Shown here: in pieces, positions 23,749 to 32,241 of the stretch
Position numbering within the stretch: position 1 is the first letter of the stretch
How the letters are laid out: each line of letters opens with the position of its first letter
Assembly: GCA_013150955.1 (NCBI GenBank)
Contig: JAADJD010000004.1
Location: forward strand, 24,284-88,283
Reading direction: 5' to 3'
Source of the DNA: Calditrichota bacterium
GTDB lineage: Bacteria > Calditrichota > Calditrichia > RBG-13-44-9 > J042
DNA: 64,000 nucleotides
Notes under the pieces: model-generated
What the model was told of the DNA's origin: nothing
What the model saw: the letters and a program-made list of their open reading frames with translations, nothing else
The model's database searches: none
Made by a program: the position numbers and the translations under genes

Positions 23749-23794
23749 GAAGCAGAAGTCGGGGGTTGGGTGGACGAACCCGGCTTCTGCTTCT
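23748..23794 (+). other. Strong hairpin in the tRNA-Gly/tRNA-Thr spacer
   Basis: AGAAGCAGAAGTCGGG (23748-23763) pairs over 16 bp with CCCGGCTTCTGCTTCT (23779-23794), one G-U pair and a 15-nt loop. It begins at the last base of tRNA-Gly and ends 7 nt before tRNA-Thr(GGU). No U-tract follows and transcription must continue to tuf, so a processing signal is more likely than a terminator. Confidence 0.7.
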
Positions 23795-23801
23795 TGTGTA
23801 A

Positions 23802-23874
23802 GCCCACGTAGCTCAGTCGGTAGAGCACATCCTTGGTAAGGATGAGGTCACCGGTTCAAATCCGGTCGTGGGCT
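23802..23874 (+). tRNA. tRNA-Thr (anticodon GGU)
   Basis: Acceptor GCCCACG/CGTGGGC, D-arm GTAGCTCAGTCGGTAGAGC, anticodon loop TTGGTAA (GGT), T-loop GTTCAAA. CCA is not encoded. It is followed after 76 nt by tuf, in the same order as E. coli thrT-tufB. Confidence 0.96.
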
Positions 23875-23950
23875 CTTTTTTATTGGGTTTTTGGAAAGGG
23901 CATTTTAAGAAAAGTGTTGGTTTAAATCTTAAATTTTTGGAGGAAATCCG

Positions 23951-25141
23951 ATGGCGAAGGCAAAATTTGAAAGAACGAAGCCCCACGTGAATGTGGGTAC
24001 GATCGGTCACGTGGACCACGGGAAGACCACTTTGACGGCGGCCATTACCAAGTATCTGGCCCGCAAGGGGCTGGCGCAGGAACGCGAATTCGATGACATC
24101 GATAATGCGCCAGAAGAACGCGAGCGGGGTATTACCATCGCAACCGCTCACGTGGAATACGAAACCGATAAGCGCCACTATGCGCACGTGGATTGTCCTG
24201 GCCATGCTGACTACGTGAAGAACATGATCACCGGTGCGGCCCAGATGGACGGCGCCATTCTGGTGGTCAGTGCTGCCGATGGCCCCATGCCGCAAACCCG
24301 TGAGCACATTCTGTTGGCCCGTCAGGTGAATGTGCCTTACATCGTCGTGTTTTTAAATAAAGTGGATCAGGTGGATGACCCCGAGTTGCTGGATCTGGTG
24401 GAACTGGAAGTGCGCGAGTTGCTGAGCAGCTACGAATTCCCCGGTGACGACGTGCCGGTAATCCGCGGAAGCGCGCTGAAGGCATTGCAGAATCCCGACG
24501 ATCCGGAAGCCACCAAGTGCATTCAGGAACTGGTGGATGCGCTGGATGAATACATTCCGGTGCCCGAACGGGATGTGGACAAGCCCTTCCTGATGCCGGT
24601 GGAAGACGTGTTCTCCATCACCGGTCGGGGTACGGTGGGTACCGGTCGTATTGAGCGCGGTAAGGTGAAAGTGGGTGACGAAGTGGAAATCGTGGGACTG
24701 GGTGCCCATCGCAAAACGGTGGTGACCGGTATCGAAATGTTCCGCAAGATTCTGGATGAAGGTATTGCGGGTGACAACGTCGGGTTGTTGCTGCGCGGTG
24801 TGGAAAAGGACGAGCTGGAGCGCGGCATGGTAGTGGCAGCTCCGGGTTCCATTACGCCGCATACCCGCTTTAAGGCCAACGTTTACGTGCTGAAAAAGGA
24901 AGAAGGTGGGCGGCATACTCCGTTCTTCAGCGGTTATCGTCCGCAGTTTTATTTCCGAACCACCGACGTGACCGGCGAAATCAAGCTGCCGGAAGGCGTG
25001 GAAATGGTGATGCCGGGCGACAACATCGTGATGGAAGTGAACCTGTTAAAGCCCATCGCTCTGGAAAAAGAATTGCGCTTCGCGATTCGTGAAGGTGGTC
25101 GTACGGTTGGTGCGGGAGTCGTGACGGAGATTCTGGAATAA
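23951..25141 (+). CDS. tuf: Elongation factor Tu
   Basis: GTPase that brings aminoacyl-tRNA to the ribosome. G-motifs are intact: [14 protein letters not shown] (G1), RGITI switch [13 protein letters not shown] (G3), NKVD (G4) and GSALKAL (G5). Length 396 is standard; domains 2 and 3 follow without insertions. The start has GGAGG before the ATG. It is the only tuf in the window; none follows fusA, where many bacteria keep a copy. It is likely transcribed with the four upstream tRNAs and the downstream rpmG-tRNA-Trp-secE-nusG. Confidence 0.98.
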   Translation: MAKAKFERTKPHVNVGTIGHVDHGKTTLTAAITKYLARKGLAQEREFDDIDNAPEERERGITIATAHVEYETDKRHYAHVDCPGHADYVKNMITGAAQMDGAILVVSAADGPMPQTREHILLARQVNVPYIVVFLNKVDQVDDPELLDLVELEVRELLSSYEFPGDDVPVIRGSALKALQNPDDPEATKCIQELVDALDEYIPVPERDVDKPFLMPVEDVFSITGRGTVGTGRIERGKVKVGDEVEIVGLGAHRKTVVTGIEMFRKILDEGIAGDNVGLLLRGVEKDELERGMVVAAPGSITPHTRFKANVYVLKKEEGGRHTPFFSGYRPQFYFRTTDVTGEIKLPEGVEMVMPGDNIVMEVNLLKPIALEKELRFAIREGGRTVGAGVVTEILE

Positions 25142-25185
25142 GTTCATCAGGCATAGAAGGTGGATAAAACAGGTGGGACGGTAAA

Positions 25186-25335
25186 GTGCGCGAAATTATA
25201 ACGCTGGAATGCACGGTTTGCAAGCATCGCAACTACACGACGACCAAGAACAAGCGGAAGCATCCGGAGCGGGTAGAGTATAAGAAGTATTGCAAATTCT
25301 GCAATAAACATACGATACATAAGGAAACGCGATAA
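25186..25335 (+). CDS. rpmG: Ribosomal protein L33, zinc-type
   Basis: A 49-residue protein from a GTG start preceded by AGGTGGG. It carries two CxxC knuckles (CTVCKHRNY and CKFCNKH), so this is the zinc-binding C+ form, with the basic middle [17 protein letters not shown] typical of L33. It sits between tuf and tRNA-Trp, the common location in bacteria with a tuf-secE-nusG order. Its TAA stop lies inside the 5' arm of the helix that flanks tRNA-Trp. Confidence 0.96.
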   Translation: MREIITLECTVCKHRNYTTTKNKRKHPERVEYKKYCKFCNKHTIHKETR

Positions 25336-25441
25336 CTCGTTAATTGGATTAGGCCTGTAGCTCAATTGGCTAGAGCACCGGTCTCCAAAACCGGGGGTTG
25401 GGGGTTCGAGTCCCTCCAGGCCTGCTTCCAATTAATGAGTT
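25334..25441 (+). other. 15-bp clamp helix flanking tRNA-Trp
   Basis: AACTCGTTAATTGGA (25334-25348) and TCCAATTAATGAGTT (25427-25441) pair along 15 bp with one G-U pair. They leave exactly two unpaired bases on each side of the mature tRNA-Trp. The 3' arm runs into TTTTTT. The geometry resembles rRNA processing stalks and would place the tRNA at the tip of a double-stranded stem. A partial terminator role is also possible because of the T-run. Confidence 0.7.
25351..25424 (+). tRNA. tRNA-Trp (anticodon CCA)
   Basis: Acceptor AGGCCTG/CAGGCCT, discriminator G, D-arm GTAGCTCAATTGGCTAGAGC, anticodon loop CTCCAAA (CCA), T-loop GTTCGAG. CCA tail not encoded. It is located between rpmG and secE as in many bacteria, and is embedded in a long flanking helix. 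Confidence 0.97.
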
Positions 25442-25468
25442 TTTTAATGCCAAAACGCGAGTTGAATC

Positions 25469-25651
25469 ATGTTAAAAAAGGCCAAGCAATTCATTGAAGA
25501 TGTACAGACCGAGATGAAGAAGGTGAGCTGGCCGGAAACCAATCAGCTCCTGAATTCCACCATTGTGGTGATCGTGATCTCCATGCTGTTTACGCTGTAC
25601 ATCTTCTTTGTAGATCAGATTGTTTCGTTCTTGGTTAAACACCTTTATTAA
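25469..25651 (+). CDS. secE: Preprotein translocase subunit SecE
   Basis: 60 residues, the short single-helix form of SecE. The conserved amphipathic segment EMKKVSWPETNQLLNSTIVV leads into one transmembrane helix (VVIVISMLFTLYIFFVDQIV). It clamps the two halves of SecY in the inner membrane. It precedes nusG by 18 bases as in most bacteria; the T-rich tail of the tRNA-Trp clamp lies just upstream. Confidence 0.96.
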   Translation: MLKKAKQFIEDVQTEMKKVSWPETNQLLNSTIVVIVISMLFTLYIFFVDQIVSFLVKHLY

Positions 25652-25669
25652 TGTAAAGGAAAATACCCC

Positions 25670-26206
25670 GTGGAAAAGAAGTGGTATACATTGCGTGTCA
25701 TGTCCGGACAGGAAAATAAGGTGAAGGCCCATCTGGAGAACAATATCGAGTTGAAGGGAATGCAGGAATATTTTGGGCGGATCATTGTGCCGTCCCAGCC
25801 TGTTCTGGAGATGCGCAATGGAAAGAAACGCGTTAAAAACAAGGTCTTTTTTCCGGGATACATTTTAATTGAAATGCATTACGATACCCGAACGGCCATG
25901 CTGGTACAGGAAACACCGGGAGTGATTGGATTTGTGGGGCCGAAAAACAATCCGCAAGTGGTGCGACCGGAAGAAGTGGAAGCGGTTCTTCGCAAAGTGG
26001 AGCGGGAAGAAGCCACGGTGGAAAAAGTGGAAGTACCGTTTAAGGTGGGAGACACCATTCGCGTTGTGGATGGGCCTTTTGCCGACTTTACCGGTGTGGT
26101 CGAGGAGATTAACGAAGAGAAAAAGAAGGTCAAGGTGTTGGTTAGCATATTTGGTCGCCCAACACCGGTAGAACTGGACTTTTTGCAAGTGGAACTGGAA
26201 AAATAA
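25670..26206 (+). CDS. nusG: Transcription termination/antitermination factor NusG
   Basis: 178 residues from a GTG start. The NGN domain begins with KKWYTLRVMSGQENKVKAHL and contains RVKNKVFFPGYILIEM; a C-terminal KOW domain follows (FKVGDTIRVVDGPFADFTGV). NusG binds RNA polymerase and couples it to ribosomal S10 or Rho. No insertion is present between the domains. It sits immediately upstream of rplK in the usual order. Confidence 0.97.
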   Translation: MEKKWYTLRVMSGQENKVKAHLENNIELKGMQEYFGRIIVPSQPVLEMRNGKKRVKNKVFFPGYILIEMHYDTRTAMLVQETPGVIGFVGPKNNPQVVRPEEVEAVLRKVEREEATVEKVEVPFKVGDTIRVVDGPFADFTGVVEEINEEKKKVKVLVSIFGRPTPVELDFLQVELEK

Positions 26207-26222
26207 ACGATAGGTTTTTCCC

Positions 26223-26651
26223 ATGGCTAAGAAAGTGATTGGTTACATCAAGCTGCAGATACCTGCGGGACAGGCAAATCCGTCGCCGCCAGTGGGGCCG
26301 GCACTGGGACAACATGGTGTGAACATCATGGAGTTCTGCAAAGCCTTTAATGCCCGGACCCAGGACAAAATGGGTTACATCATTCCGGTGGTGATTACCG
26401 TCTATGCCGATCGGTCCTTTACCTTTATTACCAAGACCCCACCGGCATCGACGTTATTGTTAAAGGCGGCCGGCATTGAGAAGGGATCGGGAGAGCCCAA
26501 TCGGAATAAAGTGGGAAAGGTGACGCGAGCCCAGGTGGAAGAAATTGCGCGCACCAAGTTGCCGGATCTCAATGCCACCGATATTGAAGCCGCCATGCGA
26601 ATTATTGAGGGTACGGCTCGGAGTATGGGGATTGAAGTTGTTGAATCATAG
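26223..26651 (+). CDS. rplK: Ribosomal protein L11
   Basis: 142 residues; the N-terminal domain has the proline-rich [19 protein letters not shown] segment that binds thiostrepton and contacts the GTPase centre, and the C-terminal domain binds 23S rRNA helices 43/44. Length and sequence are standard. Translationally grouped with rplA 25 bases downstream. Confidence 0.98.
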   Translation: MAKKVIGYIKLQIPAGQANPSPPVGPALGQHGVNIMEFCKAFNARTQDKMGYIIPVVITVYADRSFTFITKTPPASTLLLKAAGIEKGSGEPNRNKVGKVTRAQVEEIARTKLPDLNATDIEAAMRIIEGTARSMGIEVVES

Positions 26652-26676
26652 AAAAATTTTTGAAGCGAGGCCATCT

Positions 26677-27375
26677 ATGAAGAAACGAAGTAAAAGATAC
26701 CGCGAAATTGCCAAGCTCATCGAAAAGCGCGAATACACGTTAGATGAAGCCATTGAGTTGATCAAAAAAACCGCTTCTGCAAAATTTGATGAAACCGTGG
26801 AAATTGCGGTGCGTCTGGGGGTGGATCCCCGTCATGCGGATCAGGTGGTCCGGGGAACGGTTTCCCTGCCTCACGGTCTGGGGAAGGAAGTTCGGGTGCT
26901 GGTGATTGCCAAAGGCGATAAGGCAAAGGAAGCGGAAGAGGCCGGCGCCGATTATGTGGGTTATGAAGAATACATCGAAAAGATTCAGCAGGGCTGGCTG
27001 GATTTTGATGTGGTTATCGCCACCCCGGATGCCATGAGAGACCTGGCAAAACTGGGGCGCATCCTGGGGCCCCGCGGTTTAATGCCCAGTCCCAAAAGCG
27101 GGACGGTCACCTTCGATGTGGGACGGACGGTTAAGGAAGTGAAAGCCGGTAAGATCGACTTCCGGGTGGATCGAACCGGTATTGTCCATACGGGAGTGGG
27201 GAAAGCCTCCTTTGAACCGGAAAAATTGAAAGAAAACATCAAGACCCTGATGCAGACGATCATTCGACTGAAACCGCCTTCGGCAAAGGGAACCTACTTA
27301 AAAAGCATTTATCTGTCCAACACCATGGGACCGGGCATTAAACTGGTCACCAATCCCCAGGAATATCAGGATTAA
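26677..27375 (+). CDS. rplA: Ribosomal protein L1
   Basis: 232 residues from ATG 26677, preceded by GCGAGG; an upstream in-frame extension into rplK is not needed. Conserved RNA-binding features are visible: [35 protein letters not shown] and the C-terminal MGPGIKL. L1 forms the mobile stalk at the E site and often represses the L11-L1 mRNA; I do not see a clear mimic of its rRNA site in the short 16-base leader before rplK. Confidence 0.98.
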   Translation: MKKRSKRYREIAKLIEKREYTLDEAIELIKKTASAKFDETVEIAVRLGVDPRHADQVVRGTVSLPHGLGKEVRVLVIAKGDKAKEAEEAGADYVGYEEYIEKIQQGWLDFDVVIATPDAMRDLAKLGRILGPRGLMPSPKSGTVTFDVGRTVKEVKAGKIDFRVDRTGIVHTGVGKASFEPEKLKENIKTLMQTIIRLKPPSAKGTYLKSIYLSNTMGPGIKLVTNPQEYQD

Positions 27376-27399
27376 TTGAAAAGACCGAGGTAGCAAGAG

Positions 27400-27918
27400 A
27401 TGCCGACACCACAGAAGGAACAGATTGTTCAGGAAATGACCGACAAGTTTTCGCGGGCGCAGAGCATCATTCTGGCCGATTTTACCGGAATCGATGTGAA
27501 CACGATTACCGAGTTACGCAAGAAGTTCCGCGAAGCGAATGTGGAATATCGGGTGGTTAAAAATACGCTGGCCCGTCTGTCTGTAAAAAATGCAGGCATT
27601 GAGGGGCTGGAACCGTTTCTGGTGGGCGTCAATTCCTATGCCATCAGTTATGACGATCCCACCAAACCCATCAAAGTTATTGAAGAATTCAAAAAGGAAC
27701 TGGAAGATAAGTTTCAAATTAAAGCGGCGTATTTTGAGGGGAAGATCATTGGCCCGGAACAGGTACCGGCGTTGGCCAAGTTGCCCAGTCGGGACGAACT
27801 GTTGGCCCAATTTGTGGGGATGTTGAATTCTCCCATGAGCAAGCTGGTCGGTACCCTGCAGGGGGCCATGACCAAATTAATTGGTGTGTTGAAAGCGCTG
27901 GAAGAAAGCAAAAAATAA
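27400..27918 (+). CDS. rplJ: Ribosomal protein L10
   Basis: 172 residues: a globular N-terminal domain (KFSRAQSIILADFTGIDVNT, YRVVKNTLARL) and a C-terminal helix that carries L7/L12 dimers. The gap after rplA is only 24 bases, so there is no room for the long L10 leader found in enterobacteria. The 42-base gap to rplL holds a good GGAGG site, consistent with the greater need for L7/L12. Confidence 0.97.
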   Translation: MPTPQKEQIVQEMTDKFSRAQSIILADFTGIDVNTITELRKKFREANVEYRVVKNTLARLSVKNAGIEGLEPFLVGVNSYAISYDDPTKPIKVIEEFKKELEDKFQIKAAYFEGKIIGPEQVPALAKLPSRDELLAQFVGMLNSPMSKLVGTLQGAMTKLIGVLKALEESKK

Positions 27919-27960
27919 TCAATTGTTAATCAAGTTACTATAATTGGAGGTATTGGCAAA

Positions 27961-28353
27961 ATGGCTGATATTACCCGTGAAGATGTGATCGCATATTTAG
28001 AGAAAGCCACCATGCTGGAGATTTCTGAACTGATTAAGGAGATTGAGGAGAAGTTTGGGGTAACGGCTGCTGCACCGGTCGCCATGCCGGTGGGTGGTGC
28101 GGTGCCAGGAGCTGGAGCCGGTGAGGCCGCGGCCGAGGAAAAGACCGAATTCGATGTGGTGCTGAAGGATGTGGGATCCCAGAAAATCCAGGTCATCAAG
28201 GTGGTTCGTGCCATCACCAATCTGGGGCTGAAAGAGGCCAAGGAACTGGTGGAAAGTGCACCCAAGGCAGTGAAAGAAGGCGTGTCCAAGGCGGAAGCCG
28301 AAGACATCAAGAAGCAGCTGGAAGAAGTGGGTGCAACCGTCGAAATCAAATAA
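27961..28353 (+). CDS. rplL: Ribosomal protein L7/L12
   Basis: 130 residues: N-terminal dimerisation domain, an Ala/Gly/Pro-rich hinge ([20 protein letters not shown]) and the C-terminal factor-binding domain ([40 protein letters not shown]). It recruits translational GTPases. Present in several copies on L10. A strong GGAGG site precedes it. Confidence 0.98.
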   Translation: MADITREDVIAYLEKATMLEISELIKEIEEKFGVTAAAPVAMPVGGAVPGAGAGEAAAEEKTEFDVVLKDVGSQKIQVIKVVRAITNLGLKEAKELVESAPKAVKEGVSKAEAEDIKKQLEEVGATVEIK

Positions 28354-28395
28354 ACGTTTTGGGAATCAAAAATTTAACAAGAGGTGGTCCCTTTG

Positions 28396-31300
28396 ATGGA
28401 CAACAGCTTAATTAAGCGAAAATCGTTTTCCAAGATTCCCACGATTATTGAATATCCGAATTTGCTGGATATTCAATTAAAATCGTTTGCGGAATTTTTG
28501 CAGGAGGATAAAGCCCCGGGAGAGCGCGAAGACAAGGGGTTGCAGGCGGTATTTCTGAACATCTTTCCGATTGTGGATAGCCGGGAGAACTTTATCCTCG
28601 ACTTTGTGGAGTATTATATCGATAAGCCCAAGTATTCGGTCCAGGAGTGTCGGGAGCGGGGGCTGACGTACGCGGTTCCCTTAAAGGCAAAATTGCGGCT
28701 TTCCATAAAGGATCCCACAGGCGAGACGGACGAGTACACCGAGACGATCGAGCAGGACGTTTACCTGGGTAACATTCCCTACATGACCGAGCGGGGTACA
28801 TTCGTGATCAACGGTGCGGAGCGGGTGATTGTGAACCAGTTGCACCGGGCACCAGGCGTTTTCTTCGATGAAAGCATTCATCCCAATGGCACCAAGATCT
28901 TTTCGGCGCGCATTATCCCCTTCCGCGGGAGCTGGGTGGAATTCATGACCGACGTGAATGATAACCTGCACGTCTACATCGATCGGAAAAAGAAATTCTA
29001 CGTAACCACCTTCCTGCGGGCGCTGGGTTTCAAGACCGACAAGGAAATCCTGGAGCTGTTCGACCTGATTGATGAGGTGGAATTGCTGAAGACCGATACC
29101 CTGTCTCTGGTGGGGCGGAAGACCGTGGAAGACATTGTGGATGAAAAGACCGGCGAGGTGCTGGTTGAGGCGGGGACGGTGCTGGATGAGGATGTGATCG
29201 AAGCGCTGAAGAATAAGAAGATCAAGACCATCCGCCTGGTGCAAGTCAACGATCCCTCCATGCCCAACATCGTGCTGAATACCCTGGAGAAGGATCCGGC
29301 AAAGACGGAAGAAGCGGCCCTGCGAACGATTTACGAATTGTTGCGGTCGGGAGAACCCCCCGATCTGGACACGGCACGAGATCTATTGAAAAAGATGTTC
29401 TTTAACCCCAAGCGATACGAGTTGGGCGCGGTGGGACGCTACCGACTGAACAAGAAGCTGGGTCTGAATATCGATTACGAAACCACGGTGTTGACCACCG
29501 AGGATTTTGTGGAAATCATTCGATATCTGATTGAACTGCGGGAAGGCAAACGCACCACGGACGATATTGACCACCTGGGGAATCGCCGGGTACGAACGGT
29601 GGGCGAACAATTGGCTGCCCAGTTTAACCTGGGGTTGACCCGAATGGCCCGGACCATCAAGGAGCGGATGAATCTGGGCGATGCGGAAACCCTGACGCCT
29701 CAGGAGCTGGTTAACGCCCGTGCCATTACCTCGGTGATCAACACGTTCTTCGGGACTTCTCAGTTGTCCCAGTTCATGGATCAGACCAATCCGCTATCGG
29801 AATTGACCCATAAACGCCGAATGAGTGCGCTGGGACCCGGCGGGTTGACCCGTGAGCGTGCGGGATTTGAGGTGCGGGATATTCACTACACCCATTACGG
29901 ACGCCTGTGTCCCATCGAAACGCCGGAAGGTCCCAACATCGGGTTGATTTCTTCACTCAGCGTTCTGGGGCGGGTGAATGATTTTGGTTTTATCGAGACC
30001 CCGTACCGCAAGGTGAAGAATGGTAAGGTTACCGATGAGATTGAATTCCTGTCCGCTGACGATGAAGAACGAGCGGTGATTGCCCAGTTCAACGCGCCGG
30101 TGGATCCGAAAACCGGCAAGTTTACCCGGAATCTGGTGAAAGTGCGGAAACGGGGCGATTTTCTGGTGGTTCCGCCCGAAGAAGTGCAGTACATCGATGT
30201 GGCATCCAATCAGATCCTGTCGGCATCGGCATCGTTAATTCCCTTTGTGGAGCACGACGACGCCAACCGGGCCCTGATGGGTTCCAACATGCAGCGACAG
30301 GCGGTACCTCTCATTCGGACCGAGGCTCCCATCGTGGGAACCGGAATGGAGGCGAAAATTGCACGCGATTCCGGTGCTCTGTTGATTTCCGACGTGGACG
30401 GTGTGGTGGAGAAGGTGGATGCGGAACGCATTGTCATTCGCGTCAATCCCGATACTATTGATGATCCCCGTCAGATTCTGACCGGAGAGGCGCAGCGGGT
30501 GGAATATAAACTGCTGAAATTCGTTCGGACCAATCAGAATACCTGCATCAATCAACGGCCGCTGGTGAACGAAGGCGATGAGGTAAAGAAAGGGCAGGTG
30601 CTGGCAGACGGACCGGCGACCGATCGTGGAGAACTGGCGCTGGGTAAAAATATTCTGGTCGCCTTTATGCCCTGGAACGGGTACAATTTTGAGGACGCCA
30701 TTGTTATTTCCGAGCGGATTGCCCGCGATGATGTCTACACCTCGATTCATATCGAGGAATTTGAAATACAGGTGCGCGATACCAAGCGGGGTGAAGAGGA
30801 GCTGACCCGGGAGATTCCCAACGTCAGCGAAGAGGCCACCAAGAATCTGGACGAAAACGGCATTATTCGTGTGGGGGCAGAGGTTAAGGCTGGCGAGATC
30901 CTGGTTGGAAAGGTCACGCCCAAAGGCGAGACGGAACCCACACCGGAAGAGAAATTGTTGAAGGCCATTTTTGGAAGCAAAGCCGGCGATGTGAAGGATG
31001 CTTCTCTGAAGCTGCCGGCGGGAATGCAGGGCATTGTGATTGATACCAAGTTGTTCTCCCGGAAGAAGAAAGATCCCAAGACCAAGAAGGAAGACAAAAA
31101 GAAGATCGAGCAACTGGAGAAGGAAGCGGAAGAAAAGATTGCCGCCATTCAGAAACGGTTGCGGGATTACCTGTACGAGAAATTTAAGGATGTTCCCACC
31201 AAGGGCATCAAGACAAAACTGGATAAATACCTGGTCAAACCGGGTGGAAAGATTACGGCCAAGACGTTTGAGAAGGTCGAGATCGATTTGATTGATTATC

Positions 31301-32169
31301 TGGAACCTTGGTTTGATGATGAGGAAAAGAACGAGAAGGTGCGGAAGCTGTTTTCGGAATACAAGGCGCTGCTGCGGGAGATCGAGAACGACTTGCGGAC
31401 GGAGAAACACAAGATTATGATTGGTGACGAATTGCCACCGGGAATTGTGCAGCTGGCCAAGGTATACGTGGCGCAGAAGCGGAAGTTGAAGGTTGGGGAT
31501 AAGATGGCCGGTCGCCATGGGAATAAAGGTGTGGTGGCGAAGATTGTTCCCATTGAGGATATGCCTTTCCTGCCCGATGGAACGCCGGTGGACATTGTGT
31601 TGAATCCGCTGGGTGTGCCGTCGCGAATGAATCTGGGGCAGATTTTTGAGACGACGCTCGGGTGGGCTGGAAAGGTACTGAATCGATACTACGCCACACC
31701 GGTGTTCGATGGAGCGACCTACGAGGAAGTTCTGGAAGAAATGCGCGAGGCAGGATTGCCACTGACCGGGAAGATGAAACTGTACGATGGTCAGACCGGT
31801 GAGCCGTTTGATCAGGAAGTGACCATTGGGTACATCTACATGATGAAGCTCTCGCACATGGTGGATGACAAGATTCACGCGCGTTCCATTGGTCCTTACT
31901 CGCTGATTACCCAGCAGCCACTGGGTGGTAAGGCACAGTTCGGTGGTCAGCGATTTGGCGAAATGGAGGTGTGGGCGCTGGAAGCCTACGGTGCTGCGCA
32001 TACCCTGCAGGAAATTCTGACATACAAGAGCGACGACGTACAGGGCCGAACAAAGGTCTACGAGGCGATTGTGAAAGGAGATAATCTACCCGAACCAGGT
32101 CGACCAGAGTCATTCAACGTTTTGGTAAAAGAATTGCAAGGTTTGGGGTTAGACGTAAAGGTGGAGTAA
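28396..32169 (+). CDS. rpoB: RNA polymerase beta subunit
   Basis: 1257 residues from ATG 28396, with AGAGGTGG eight bases upstream; a GTG four codons earlier lies inside that site. The rifampicin-binding region is wild-type in character ([20 protein letters not shown], then [10 protein letters not shown]). A charged coiled-coil-like insertion, rich in Lys/Glu (starting [20 protein letters not shown]), precedes the [17 protein letters not shown] segment. Such an insert is common in FCB-group and some other bacterial beta subunits. C-terminal motifs [14 protein letters not shown] and [20 protein letters not shown] are canonical. The stop codon lies in the loop of a small hairpin before rpoC. 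Confidence 0.98.
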   Translation: MDNSLIKRKSFSKIPTIIEYPNLLDIQLKSFAEFLQEDKAPGEREDKGLQAVFLNIFPIVDSRENFILDFVEYYIDKPKYSVQECRERGLTYAVPLKAKLRLSIKDPTGETDEYTETIEQDVYLGNIPYMTERGTFVINGAERVIVNQLHRAPGVFFDESIHPNGTKIFSARIIPFRGSWVEFMTDVNDNLHVYIDRKKKFYVTTFLRALGFKTDKEILELFDLIDEVELLKTDTLSLVGRKTVEDIVDEKTGEVLVEAGTVLDEDVIEALKNKKIKTIRLVQVNDPSMPNIVLNTLEKDPAKTEEAALRTIYELLRSGEPPDLDTARDLLKKMFFNPKRYELGAVGRYRLNKKLGLNIDYETTVLTTEDFVEIIRYLIELREGKRTTDDIDHLGNRRVRTVGEQLAAQFNLGLTRMARTIKERMNLGDAETLTPQELVNARAITSVINTFFGTSQLSQFMDQTNPLSELTHKRRMSALGPGGLTRERAGFEVRDIHYTHYGRLCPIETPEGPNIGLISSLSVLGRVNDFGFIETPYRKVKNGKVTDEIEFLSADDEERAVIAQFNAPVDPKTGKFTRNLVKVRKRGDFLVVPPEEVQYIDVASNQILSASASLIPFVEHDDANRALMGSNMQRQAVPLIRTEAPIVGTGMEAKIARDSGALLISDVDGVVEKVDAERIVIRVNPDTIDDPRQILTGEAQRVEYKLLKFVRTNQNTCINQRPLVNEGDEVKKGQVLADGPATDRGELALGKNILVAFMPWNGYNFEDAIVISERIARDDVYTSIHIEEFEIQVRDTKRGEEELTREIPNVSEEATKNLDENGIIRVGAEVKAGEILVGKVTPKGETEPTPEEKLLKAIFGSKAGDVKDASLKLPAGMQGIVIDTKLFSRKKKDPKTKKEDKKKIEQLEKEAEEKIAAIQKRLRDYLYEKFKDVPTKGIKTKLDKYLVKPGGKITAKTFEKVEIDLIDYLEPWFDDEEKNEKVRKLFSEYKALLREIENDLRTEKHKIMIGDELPPGIVQLAKVYVAQKRKLKVGDKMAGRHGNKGVVAKIVPIEDMPFLPDGTPVDIVLNPLGVPSRMNLGQIFETTLGWAGKVLNRYYATPVFDGATYEEVLEEMREAGLPLTGKMKLYDGQTGEPFDQEVTIGYIYMMKLSHMVDDKIHARSIGPYSLITQQPLGGKAQFGGQRFGEMEVWALEAYGAAHTLQEILTYKSDDVQGRTKVYEAIVKGDNLPEPGRPESFNVLVKELQGLGLDVKVE

Positions 32170-32177
32170 TCCACCTT
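32158..32177 (+). other. Hairpin with the rpoB stop codon in a GUAA loop
   Basis: AAGGTGGA and TCCACCTT form a perfect 8-bp stem whose tetraloop GTAA (a GNRA-type loop) contains the rpoB stop TAA. No U-run follows, and rpoC must be expressed, so it is not a terminator. Confidence 0.6.
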
Positions 32178-32241
32178 GCCCCATTGTTGTGTATGTAGGT
32201 TATTTCCTTAAAAATAAAATTAAATAAAAACTTTTAAGGAG

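Noticed and set aside
30235..32001. 588-codon antisense frame inside rpoB (and a 444-codon one inside rpoC)
   Set aside because: Mirror frames of highly conserved, codon-biased genes; the translations are His/Gln/Leu-rich and domain-free.
32158..32177. Hairpin at the rpoB stop as a terminator
   Set aside because: Stem is short, no U-run follows and rpoC directly downstream has no other evident promoter.
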